NCBI GenBank assembly: GCA_035540915.1
Contig: DATLFQ010000111.1
Location: forward strand, 1 to 5,470
DNA: 5,470 nucleotides
Direction: 5' to 3'
Source of the DNA: DATLFQ01 sp035540915
Lineage (GTDB): Bacteria > Actinomycetota > Acidimicrobiia > Acidimicrobiales > GCA-2861595
This document shows positions 1-5,430 of this stretch, piece by piece; position 1 is the stretch's first letter, and every line of letters begins with the position of its first letter. Made by a program: the position numbers and the translations under genes. Under the pieces are notes generated by a model. It saw only the letters and a list, made by a program, of their open reading frames with translations, ran no database searches and was not told the origin of the DNA.

Positions 1-2
1 TT

Positions 3-28
3 CGTCATGGGACCGAAGTCCCACGACG
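3..28 (+). promoter_or_regulatory. Inverted repeat / hairpin before the cupin gene, with a GGGAC-N4-GTCCC core
   Basis: The sequence is CGTC-A-TGGGAC-CGAA-GTCCCA-C-GACG: ten complementary pairs, one A/C mismatch and a 4-nt centre. The core at 9-22 has the half-sites and spacing of the mycobacterial DosR/DevR box (GGGAC, four bases, GTCCC), although the central bases differ from that consensus. It ends at the Shine-Dalgarno and 15 bases before the ATG. It is therefore too close to the gene to be a usual activator site about 40 bp upstream of a transcription start. It could be an operator overlapping the promoter, or a 5'-UTR hairpin that limits ribosome access. The symmetry is seen directly; the DosR link is inference. 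Confidence 0.45.
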
Positions 29-43
29 AGGAAGGATCTTGCG

Positions 44-541
44 ATGCACAAGCTGACCCCGATCGTGCTCAACGCCGGCGAAGGAGACAAGCAGCTGTTC
101 GCAGGCGGCGGGCTCCATATCTGGAAGCTGCTCGCCGAGGACACCGGCGGCGCCTTCTTCCTGTTCGAGGACACCATGGTGAAGGACAAGACCACACCGC
201 TGCATCTTCATCCCGTAGCCCACGAGATGACCTACGTCATCGACGGCGAGATCGAAGTGCAAGCCGACGGCCAACGCAGCCGGGTTCGGAGCGGAGGCAT
301 GTCCTTCGTTCCCAGAGGCGTCGCCCACGCCTTCATCGTCCTTTCCGCCGAGGCGCGCCTCATCGGACTCCAGTCGCCCGGAGCGCCCGGGCAAGCCTTC
401 TTTCGGGGCGCCAGCGATCCGGCTATCGACGACACCGCCGACTTCGTCGATCTCGCCCGCCTCCAAGCCTCAGCCACAGCGAACCCGCGTGGCATCACCA
501 TCCTCGGCCCCCCGCCCTTCGCGCCGACTGCCGTCCGATAG
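44..541 (+). CDS. Single-domain cupin protein
   Basis: This 165-residue protein is a small beta-barrel cupin, probably cytosolic since no signal peptide or membrane segment is visible. Cupin motif 1 lies at residues 51-68, with H54, H56, E61 and G68 in the HxHx4E...G pattern. Motif 2 lies at 84-95, G(x)5PRGxxH, ending at H95. The two His of motif 1, E61 and H95 would form the usual 3-His/1-Glu metal site, so an iron, manganese or nickel centre is expected. The opening (TPIVLNAGEG) and the RGASDPA and ILGPPPF stretches near the C-terminus resemble actinobacterial proteins annotated only as cupin-domain or quercetinase-like. Substrate and reaction cannot be read from the sequence. The ATG at 44 is supported by GAGGAAGGA at 28-36, 7 nt upstream. 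The Asn that ends the classical motif 2 is missing, as in many cupins. It may be a dioxygenase, isomerase or ligand-binding protein. Confidence 0.9.
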   Translation: MHKLTPIVLNAGEGDKQLFAGGGLHIWKLLAEDTGGAFFLFEDTMVKDKTTPLHLHPVAHEMTYVIDGEIEVQADGQRSRVRSGGMSFVPRGVAHAFIVLSAEARLIGLQSPGAPGQAFFRGASDPAIDDTADFVDLARLQASATANPRGITILGPPPFAPTAVR

Positions 542-551
542 CCGCTATCGG
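535..551 (+). terminator. Stem-loop spanning the cupin stop codon, possible terminator
   Basis: CCGATAG and CTATCGG form a perfect 7-bp stem around a CCG loop, and the left arm contains the TAG stop. No T-tract follows, which is common for actinobacterial terminators. It lies between two convergent genes, where a terminator is expected, and may act on either transcript. The stem is visible; its function is inferred. Confidence 0.4.
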
Positions 552-616
552 CTGGCGAGGAGCGTCAGGCCCGTGCCGACGTGCAGCGCCCCGGCGAACT
601 CGAGTCGGTGAGCCCG

Positions 617-772
617 CTACCGCCCGGGTCCGACCTCGTCCTTGCCGTCGCCCGGGCCGAAGTTGGTGTCGTCCTCATCGACCTTGTCGCCGGCCGAGTT
701 GTTGTCGTCGCAGGCGACGCCACCAAAGACCAAAACCGAGGTCGCCAGCAGGGCGACGATAAATCGGCGCAT
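617..772 (-). CDS. Very small acidic lipoprotein (51 aa)
   Basis: Reading from ATG at 772 to TAG at 617-619 gives 51 codons. The product begins MRRF, has a hydrophobic stretch at residues 5-19 (IVALLATSVLVFGGV) and then A20-C21, giving a signal peptidase II lipobox GVA|C. After lipidation of C21 the mature peptide would be only 31 residues. It is strongly hydrophilic and acidic (10 Asp/Glu; DDNN, DEDD, DGKDE) and rich in Gly and Asn, so it is a flexible tail on the outer face of the membrane rather than a folded domain. GGAGG at 778-782, 5 nt before the ATG, strongly supports the start and the strand. It is divergent from the SpoIIE-type phosphatase gene and convergent with the cupin gene. 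Its function is unknown; the acidic tail could bind cations or a partner protein. No family is recognised. The alternative, a truncated larger lipoprotein, cannot be excluded. Confidence 0.8.
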   Translation of the reverse strand: MRRFIVALLATSVLVFGGVACDDNNSAGDKVDEDDTNFGPGDGKDEVGPGR

Positions 773-777
773 TCTAA

Positions 778-782
778 CCTCC
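778..782 (-). promoter_or_regulatory. Ribosome-binding site of the small lipoprotein gene
   Basis: GGAGG on the minus strand with 5 nt to the ATG. It is a near-perfect anti-16S match and the main nucleotide evidence that this short reading frame is translated. Confidence 0.75.
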
Positions 783-822
783 GGACTTGCGGTGCGCCCA
801 TGGCAGACTCACCCGTGTCGCT

Positions 823-842
823 GACCGTAGCACCGACCGTAG
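823..842 (+). repeat. Tandem direct repeat GACCGTAG-CACC-GACCGTAG in a divergent spacer
   Basis: Two identical 8-mers spaced 12 nt start to start lie 12 nt before the phosphatase ATG and about 50 nt upstream of the lipoprotein ATG. The spacing is about one helical turn, as for a tandem-repeat operator. On the minus strand each copy contains TACGGT, which resembles a -10 hexamer. The repeat is certain; its role is a guess. Confidence 0.4.
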
Positions 843-854
843 AGACCTGCGACA

Positions 855-1931
855 ATGCCGGCGATGGCCAGCTGGATCCTCGGCTCGATCGCCGTCGGCT
901 ATCTGGCCGGAGCGGCCGGATGGTTTCGCAGCGCCAGATCGGCATGGGAACGAGCTCGGGGGCTGATGCATCAAGGCCGCCCCGCCGACCAGTGGCGCAC
1001 CTTGGCCGCCAAGGATGCCCTCGGATCGCTCCTGTTTTTCGGCCTGGCGGTGGTCAGCGCCGCCGAGGCGGTCGAGGGACGGCTGTCCGCCGCCGACCCG
1101 TTCCTCGTCCTGGGAGTCGGCCCCATGGCCGTGTCCCTGCGCCTGGCCAAGCGTTTCCAGCGGCTTTCCGTGCAGGTGGCCGACACCGAGGACCGCGCCC
1201 AGAGGGGTGCGGACGGGACTGCGCAATCCAGTGACCTGGCCGAACTCCTCGGGCGCCGCCTGTCGGCGGTCCAGGCCTCGAAGATCCCCGGTGTCGCCGT
1301 GACAGCCGTATACGACCCGGTGGAGGGAGTTCTGGGCGGCGATTTCGTGGGCGTCAGCGCAGTCGGCTGCCGCCTCGACATCGTGGTCGGCGACGTGACC
1401 GGGCACGGCTTCGACGCCGCGCTCGACGCCATGCGCCTCAAGGATCTGCTGCTCGGGCTGCTCGACGCCGGCCACGCTCCCGTCGTGGCCGTCGACATCG
1501 CCAATACATTCGTCAACCGGTGTTGGCCCGTGGAGTCATACGCCACAGTTTTCGTCGCCACATACGAAAACGGGACCGTGCGGTATGCGAGCGCCGGCCA
1601 CCCGCCGGCCGTGGTTGTCGGCGACCACGCGGAGCGGGCGCTGCCGCCCACTGGACCGCTCCTCGGAGTGCTTCAGAACCCGGTATTCGAGGATCACGGG
1701 TTCGTCCTCGAACCGGGTGAGGCGCTGGTCGTGTTCACGGACGGGCTGATCGAGGCCTACGGGCCCGCCGGTGGGATCGACCCCGACCGCATTGCGCGGC
1801 TGTTTCGCTGCGGTGGGCTCGACGCCATCCATGCTGCCGTCCGACACGCCAGTCCTGCTCCGCTGCGCGACGACATCGCCCTCCTCGAAATCCGCCGCCT
1901 CGCCGCGGACGCCTTTGCGAGTCTCGGCTGA
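855..1931 (+). CDS. Membrane-anchored SpoIIE/PP2C-family serine phosphatase
   Basis: This 358-residue protein has a C-terminal SpoIIE-type PPM phosphatase domain from about residue 145 to 347. Visible landmarks are GGDF (D163), VVGDVTGHG (D180), a YATVFVATY strand, SAGHPP (247-251), a GPLLGV turn, VVFTDGLIEA (D296) and RDDIALL (D339/D340). These Asp residues form the two-metal site, and all seem intact, so it should be active. The N-terminus has hydrophobic segments at about 5-23, 54-72 and 82-96, so it is membrane-anchored with the catalytic domain in the cytosol. A short linker (97-140) replaces the PAS, GAF or receiver sensors seen in many relatives. Family members dephosphorylate STAS-domain anti-sigma antagonists in partner-switching modules, but no STAS or anti-sigma kinase gene lies nearby. 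The ATG at 855 has no strong ribosome-binding site, and a second ATG at 864 is possible. The gene is convergent with the ECF sigma gene; a functional link is only a guess. Confidence 0.9.
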   Translation: MPAMASWILGSIAVGYLAGAAGWFRSARSAWERARGLMHQGRPADQWRTLAAKDALGSLLFFGLAVVSAAEAVEGRLSAADPFLVLGVGPMAVSLRLAKRFQRLSVQVADTEDRAQRGADGTAQSSDLAELLGRRLSAVQASKIPGVAVTAVYDPVEGVLGGDFVGVSAVGCRLDIVVGDVTGHGFDAALDAMRLKDLLLGLLDAGHAPVVAVDIANTFVNRCWPVESYATVFVATYENGTVRYASAGHPPAVVVGDHAERALPPTGPLLGVLQNPVFEDHGFVLEPGEALVVFTDGLIEAYGPAGGIDPDRIARLFRCGGLDAIHAAVRHASPAPLRDDIALLEIRRLAADAFASLG

Positions 1932-2000
1932 CGTGTCCCTGCCGGCCGACGATGGCGGGCTGAGATCGAGCGGCTTCGAACCGGCCAGGGCGGTCGGGCT

Positions 2001-2026
2001 GCGCGCGAGCCTTCCGGCCAGCGCGC
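2001..2026. terminator. GCGCGC inverted repeat between convergent genes, possible bidirectional terminator
   Basis: GCGCGC at 2001-2006 and at 2021-2026 can pair around a 14-nt loop, about 70 nt beyond the stop codons of both the phosphatase and the sigma gene. It has no T-tract, and a self-complementary GC hexamer is easily found by chance in such DNA. The rest of the spacer 1932-2095 shows no ORF with a credible start. Confidence 0.22.
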
Positions 2027-2095
2027 CTCGGCGGACTCCCTCCGGCGCCGCGTCGAGGCCCTTGGACGACGCGAGCAGGTCGTTACGGGGAGGCC

Positions 2096-2830
2096 TCAGA
2101 CGTTATTTCGCCGAACGAGTTCTCTAGGGATTCTGTTCGGCTCCTGGTCGATGGTGTCGGTAGCCCTGAAGCCACATCCCGGCGCGCTGGCGGCGGCGGC
2201 AAGCTGCCGAACCCGCGGCTCAGTCCGCAATCGCGACAGCCCAGCGCGGATCCGGCTCTTGATCGTCCCTTCGGGTTGTTTGAGCAACGCCGCCACTTCG
2301 CGATAGGTGTGGCCTTCGAAATAGGCGAGGACGATCGGGTCGCGCTCTCGGCGCGGCAGTGTGGCGATCACTTCGGCGATATCGTCGTGGAGGAGCCCGC
2401 CGACAGCTGCGTCGTCGACCGAGTCGCCCTGCGGTTGTTGCCGTTCGAAGTCCGTGAGTTCCCGCTTGCGGCGCGCCCCGTTGGTCCTCATCAGGTCCAC
2501 GGCTCGGCCGCGGGTGTCGGTGTGCAAGAAGGTCCGCAGCGACCCGCGGTCGATGTCGAAGCGTTCGGGCCGTTGCCAGAGCCGCACGAAGACCTCCTGG
2601 ACGACCTCATCGGCGTGGTCCGACCCGCACAACCGCGTCGCGAAACTGTGGACGGCGGCGGCATGGCGGTCGAAGAGGGCTGCCAGGGCGACGTGGTCGC
2701 CACGAGCTACCCGCACGACCAAAGCGACATCGGAGCTGGAAGTAGGACGTTCGCCCCGATGGCTTCCGCTGCAGCCTTCGGACGTCGCCTCGTGGGGCGC
2801 TGGTTGCGATCCGGCCCCGGTGGTTGCCAT
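2096..2830 (-). CDS. ECF-type RNA polymerase sigma factor (sigma-70 family, group 4)
   Basis: This 244-residue protein contains just regions 2 and 4, which defines ECF sigma factors. Region 2 spans about 36-120: the LFDRHAAAVHSFATRLCG helix, then DEVVQEVFVRLWQ for core binding, and GSLRTFLHTDTRGRAVDLMR for -10 recognition. Region 4 spans about 150-202: LPRRERDPIVLAYFEGHTYREVAALL, then the helix-turn-helix recognition helix PEGTIKSRIRAGLSRLR. It directs RNA polymerase to a small regulon. Residues 1-33 are a polar, low-complexity extension and 203-244 a tail with no recognised domain. The ATG at 2830 is the only reasonable start, with AGGAAG about 11 nt upstream. Unlike most ECF genes, no anti-sigma gene follows: downstream is only a short spacer and the convergent phosphatase. 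Control may therefore rest on transcription, on the terminal extensions, or on a distant anti-sigma. The subgroup is uncertain; SigK-like is a weak guess. Confidence 0.92.
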   Translation of the reverse strand: MATTGAGSQPAPHEATSEGCSGSHRGERPTSSSDVALVVRVARGDHVALAALFDRHAAAVHSFATRLCGSDHADEVVQEVFVRLWQRPERFDIDRGSLRTFLHTDTRGRAVDLMRTNGARRKRELTDFERQQPQGDSVDDAAVGGLLHDDIAEVIATLPRRERDPIVLAYFEGHTYREVAALLKQPEGTIKSRIRAGLSRLRTEPRVRQLAAAASAPGCGFRATDTIDQEPNRIPRELVRRNNV

Positions 2831-2914
2831 CCGATGTCTCGCTTCCTGTTCGGACGCGCGCTACCGGGGACCGGAGCAACGGCGTGTTCTCAGCCGGGCG
2901 CGGCCCGAGCATCC

Positions 2915-2943
2915 ACACTATTGACATATCTAATGGCGCTCAA
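2915..2943 (-). promoter_or_regulatory. Candidate sigma-70-like promoter for the ECF sigma gene
   Basis: On the minus strand TTGAGC (2938-2943), a 17-nt spacer and TAGTGT (2915-2920) give a plausible -35/-10 pair. It lies in an A/T-rich island that stands out in this GC-rich window. A start near 2908 would give a 5'-UTR of about 78 nt to the sigma ATG at 2830. The -10 hexamer matches only T1, A2 and T6, and the -35 overlaps the stop codon of the doubtful ORF 2940-3089. No ECF-type GGAAC/CGTC pair, which would indicate autoregulation, was seen. Confidence 0.35.
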
Positions 2944-3089
2944 ACCGCTTTCATGCGAGGACCTGTTGGGTCCCGACGAGTCGATCTGTGCGCGTCGGCG
3001 GCGGTGCCGGCAGGGACGCCAATACCGGCGACGTGCTTCCCCGGCACGAGCTGGCGCAGCCGGACCTGGACGTCAGGTGTCTCGCTCAT
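2940..3089 (-). CDS. Doubtful small ORF, 49 aa hypothetical
   Basis: From ATG at 3089 to TGA at 2940-2942 there are 49 codons. The first 34 codons have strong third-position G/C (about 29 of 34) and a varied, protein-like product (MSETPDVQVRLRQLVPGKHV...). The last 15 codons lose this bias (about 6 of 15) and are Arg/Thr/Pro-rich. That change suggests the start of a gene whose 3' part is lost or frameshifted, or chance coding character. No Shine-Dalgarno is visible before the ATG, and no domain is recognised. It lies on the same strand as the DUF3039 and sigma genes, 48 nt after the first and about 110 nt before the second. Apart from this ORF and the promoter candidate, nothing else is supported in 2831-3137. 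Confidence 0.3.
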   Translation of the reverse strand: MSETPDVQVRLRQLVPGKHVAGIGVPAGTAADAHRSTRRDPTGPRMKAV

Positions 3090-3137
3090 CCGGGACGAGA
3101 ACGCCAGCTACATAGCGCTCTCCTCGGGCGGCTGAGT

Positions 3138-3428
3138 TCACGGCTTCGGCTGGTCCGGCAGGCCGTCGTTGAAGGCGCGGTAGGTCTCGTAGATGTCCTT
3201 GCAGGTGGCGCAGAGGGGCAGCTTGGTGGGATCGCGCTGGGGGACGAAGATGACGCCGCACAGCGCTTCCAGCGGGGTGCCGTAGACGCGGGCCTCGAGC
3301 ACCTTGGCGGTGGCGTCACCGCCGGCCGACTTCACGATGTGGGCGGCGGTCGGCTCGCCGGTGCGGGGCTCGCTCTCGGGGCGGGTGTCGAGGACCTCGC
3401 CGACCCCGGTGCTGAGAGGTGTGGCCAT
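3138..3428 (-). CDS. DUF3039 family protein, probable small zinc-binding protein
   Basis: This 96-residue protein matches my memory of the actinobacterial DUF3039 family: a polar N-terminus (1-28), then an AHIVK segment, the core ARVYGTPLEALCGVIFVPQRDP, and the closing LPLCATCKDIYE. H30, C57, C73 and C76 are well placed for one zinc site, with the CxxC pair at 73-76 acting as a knuckle. There is no signal peptide or membrane segment, so it should be cytosolic. The family's function is unknown. I chose the ATG at 3428 because the reading frame above it is Pro/Arg-rich and unlike a protein. No Shine-Dalgarno precedes it, so translation may be leaderless or coupled. It lies 173 nt downstream of the cyclase gene on the same strand and might share its transcript, but the gap argues against tight coupling. 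The family match rests on motif memory, not a search. Confidence 0.82.
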   Translation of the reverse strand: MATPLSTGVGEVLDTRPESEPRTGEPTAAHIVKSAGGDATAKVLEARVYGTPLEALCGVIFVPQRDPTKLPLCATCKDIYETYRAFNDGLPDQPKP

Positions 3429-3601
3429 GGCGCGAGTGTGCCATCGTCGGCGCACCGGCGATCCACCGAGAGGCGCCGGGTTGGCTGGCCGGGGCGGTGG
3501 AGGAGCTGGAGCTACCCGTCGACGGGCCCACGCTGCTGGCGGCACTCGCTCAGCGCCGAGCGGGCCTCCTGGGCCAGGGCGGCGGGCATCTCGCGGGGCG
3601 C

Positions 3602-5320
3602 TCAGACGCCGAGCCGCTGCGGGCGGGACAGCGCCCGCCGCAGGACGCTGTCGATGCGGGCCTCGAGAATCTCCAGGTCGATCGGCTTGACGAGGTAGTC
3701 GTCCACGCCGTCGCGCAACGTGTCGAGCTGGGTGGAGCGCTCACCGGAGGCGGTGAACACGATGACCGGCAGGCGATCGCCGCCGGGGCGCTCGCGCAGC
3801 CGCCGCAGCACCTCGGGCCCGGGGATGTCCGGCAGGCCCAGGTCCAGCAGCACGATGTCGGGGGCCTGGGTGGTGGCCCGGTCGACGGCCTCCATCCCGG
3901 TGCCGGCCGTCGTGACCTCGAAGCGCGACCGCAGGCTCAGCTCGGCCAGGCGGCGCAGGCTGGGGTCGTCCTCGACGACGAGCACGCGGGCCCGGCGCCG
4001 CGGTGATCCCTTGTCGAGGTACATGGCGCCGTCGGCCCGCCGGAGCAGGTCCTCCACCGAGGTCTCGGCCGTGGGCGCCACCGTGGCCAGGCCCACGCTC
4101 AGCGACAGCGCGTAAGGCCGGTCGGGGGCCGGTGGGACCGAGCGCAGCGAGGTGAGCCGACCGTCGAGGTCGACGTGGGCGCCGGTGCCGTCCTCCACCA
4201 CCAGCACGCAGAACTCGTCGCCGCCGAGGCGGGCCACCACGTCGCCGGCGCGAAAGGTCTGCCGGAGAACCTCGGCCACGGCCGCCAGGGCCCGGTCGCC
4301 CTCGGCGTGCCCGTAGGTGTCGTTGATCGTCTTCATGCCGTCGATGTCCACGAACACCATCCGCAGCTGCCGGCCGGCCCGGGTGGCCAGCTTGCGCTGA
4401 TGCTCGGCGAGGGTCAGGAAGCCGCGCCGGTTGTGCACGCCGGTCAACTCGTCGACCAGGGCCAGCGCCGCCAGCTCCTCCTGCAGGGCGACCCGATCGC
4501 TCACGTCCGTGGCCGTCCCGCGCAACCGCACGGGCGTACCGTCGGGAGTCGCGTCGACGACGCCCCGACCTTGGAGCCAGCGCACGGTGCCGTCGGACCA
4601 GACGACCCGGTGGTCGAAGGCGAAGTCGCCGCCGTCGGCCAGCGCCCGGCCCACGGCGTCGGTGATCAGGTTTCGGTCGTCGGGGTGCACGGCCTCGAGG
4701 TACGCCTGGTAGCTGCCGACGACGTCGCCCGGTTCGCGGCCGAACAGGCGGAACAGGTGATCGGACCAGCGCACCACGTCGCCGGCCACGTCCCACTCCC
4801 AGCTGCCCGTGCCGGCGATGCACTGCGCATCGGCCAGCTGCTCCTGCGCCCGGTGCGCGGTGGCGGCCGCCTGCCGCAGGCCCTCGGCGGCGGCCACCCG
4901 CCGACCGAGCGCGGCCAGGGCCAGCTGGTGGTGCTCACCGATGCCTTCGGCGTCGGCCCAGGCCACGAACAGCGAGCCGACGACACCGCCGTCGCCGGCC
5001 ACCAGCGGGACGCCGAAGAAGCGGCGGGCGGCCGCCTCGGCGCTCTCCGGCGGCACGGGGAACCGCTCGTCGGCGATCAGGTCAGCCACGTCGAGCGGGG
5101 CGCCGTGCTCGGCCACGTGCCGTCCGGCGGCCACCCAGCCGGCGGTGCGTTCGGCGTCGCCCGGGCGGGCGCCGCCGGCGGACAGCAGGCGGGTGCGGCC
5201 GGCCAGGACGATGCCGGCCATCGGGCTGGCACAGGCGGCGGCGGCCACGGTGAGGACGTCGTCCAGCGCCGCCTCGGCCAGGTCCGCTCCGTCCTCCCGC
5301 TGCTCCTGGCCTGCGCTCAC
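3602..5320 (-). CDS. Diguanylate cyclase, GAF-PAS-GGDEF with C-terminal receiver domain
   Basis: This 572-residue cytosolic protein should convert two GTP to c-di-GMP. Domains in order are a GAF-like sensor at about 12-150 (RFFGVPLVAGDGGVVGSLFV), a PAS/PAC fold at about 165-277 (GSWEWDV...RWSDHLFRLFG, then DGTVRWLQGRG), GGDEF at about 286-437, and a receiver at about 444-562. In the cyclase, VDIDGMK (D325), N333/D334, GHAEGD and an intact GGDEF (366-370) indicate activity. RAGD (R357, D360), five residues before GGDEF, is an intact product-inhibition I-site. The receiver has E450/D451, phosphoacceptor D493 in LLDLGLPD, T523 and K545, so it is complete. Having the receiver after GGDEF is the reverse of PleD or WspR. 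GTG at 5320 is the chosen start because AAGGGAGG lies 5 nt upstream; an ATG at 5437 would add 39 Arg-rich residues with no domain. No sensor kinase for the receiver lies in the window. Confidence 0.93.
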   Translation of the reverse strand: MSAGQEQREDGADLAEAALDDVLTVAAAACASPMAGIVLAGRTRLLSAGGARPGDAERTAGWVAAGRHVAEHGAPLDVADLIADERFPVPPESAEAAARRFFGVPLVAGDGGVVGSLFVAWADAEGIGEHHQLALAALGRRVAAAEGLRQAAATAHRAQEQLADAQCIAGTGSWEWDVAGDVVRWSDHLFRLFGREPGDVVGSYQAYLEAVHPDDRNLITDAVGRALADGGDFAFDHRVVWSDGTVRWLQGRGVVDATPDGTPVRLRGTATDVSDRVALQEELAALALVDELTGVHNRRGFLTLAEHQRKLATRAGRQLRMVFVDIDGMKTINDTYGHAEGDRALAAVAEVLRQTFRAGDVVARLGGDEFCVLVVEDGTGAHVDLDGRLTSLRSVPPAPDRPYALSLSVGLATVAPTAETSVEDLLRRADGAMYLDKGSPRRRARVLVVEDDPSLRRLAELSLRSRFEVTTAGTGMEAVDRATTQAPDIVLLDLGLPDIPGPEVLRRLRERPGGDRLPVIVFTASGERSTQLDTLRDGVDDYLVKPIDLEILEARIDSVLRRALSRPQRLGV

Positions 5321-5325
5321 CGCCG

Positions 5326-5333
5326 CCTCCCTT
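5326..5333 (-). promoter_or_regulatory. Ribosome-binding site that decides the cyclase start
   Basis: AAGGGAGG on the minus strand with 5 nt to GTG at 5320. It is the strongest ribosome-binding site in the window and fixes the start well downstream of the open ATG at 5437. Confidence 0.8.
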
Positions 5334-5362
5334 CGCCTCGACGTCGGAATCCTCCGGTCCTT

Positions 5363-5430
5363 CTCTCGGCCGCACGCCGGCCGAACTGAGAGCAGCCGCC
5401 GGCCATTCGGCCGTAGTCCGCCCGGGCTAC
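5363..5430 (-). promoter_or_regulatory. Structured 5' leader of the diguanylate cyclase gene with competing stems
   Basis: Reading on the minus strand, GTAGCC (5425-5430) can pair with GGCTGC (5392-5397, one G-U pair). This encloses the perfect hairpin CGGCC-GAAT-GGCCG (5400-5413). A second hairpin pairs CTCTC (5388-5392) and GGCC (5379-5382) with GGCC and GAGAG at 5363-5371, with a 5-nt bulge. Alternatively, GTAGCCC can pair with GGACTAC (5413-5419), with one mismatch, and break the first fold. The leader ends about 30 nt before the Shine-Dalgarno. Stretches such as CGGCAAGACC and GACGTAGCC faintly recall class I c-di-GMP riboswitches, but the conserved GACGCAAAGCC is not intact and no closing P1 helix is seen. 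Pairing is visible; regulation is inference. No promoter was identified in 5431-5470. Confidence 0.35.

Noticed and set aside
7..762. Plus-strand Arg/Pro-rich frame across the cupin and lipoprotein genes
   Set aside because: It is out of frame with the cupin gene, which has intact motifs and a ribosome-binding site, and its product is low-complexity.
1076..1089. Second DosR-like box, GGGACGGCTGTCCG
   Set aside because: One base short of the palindrome and inside the phosphatase coding region; such matches are expected by chance.
1971..1986. TTCGAACC resembling a tRNA T-arm, possible tRNA remnant or attachment site
   Set aside because: The flanking bases do not form the 5-bp T stem, and no acceptor, D or anticodon arm lies around it.
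3306..3323. Hairpin GGCGGTG-GCGT-CACCGCC
   Set aside because: It lies inside the DUF3039 coding sequence and is explained by its Gly/Ala codons.
3515..3526. 12-bp palindrome CCCGTCGACGGG
   Set aside because: GC-rich, contains a simple GTCGAC, and is neither repeated nor placed at a gene start; likely chance.
3429..3545. Longer N-terminus for the DUF3039 protein, from 3545
   Set aside because: The added 39 residues are Pro/Arg-rich and unlike the family, which begins close to the ATG at 3428.
4175..5389. Long plus-strand reading frame (404 codons) opposite the cyclase gene
   Set aside because: It is the antisense image of a confidently identified GAF-PAS-GGDEF-receiver protein. It is Gly/Ala/His/Val-rich with no domain; long antisense frames are normal at this G+C.
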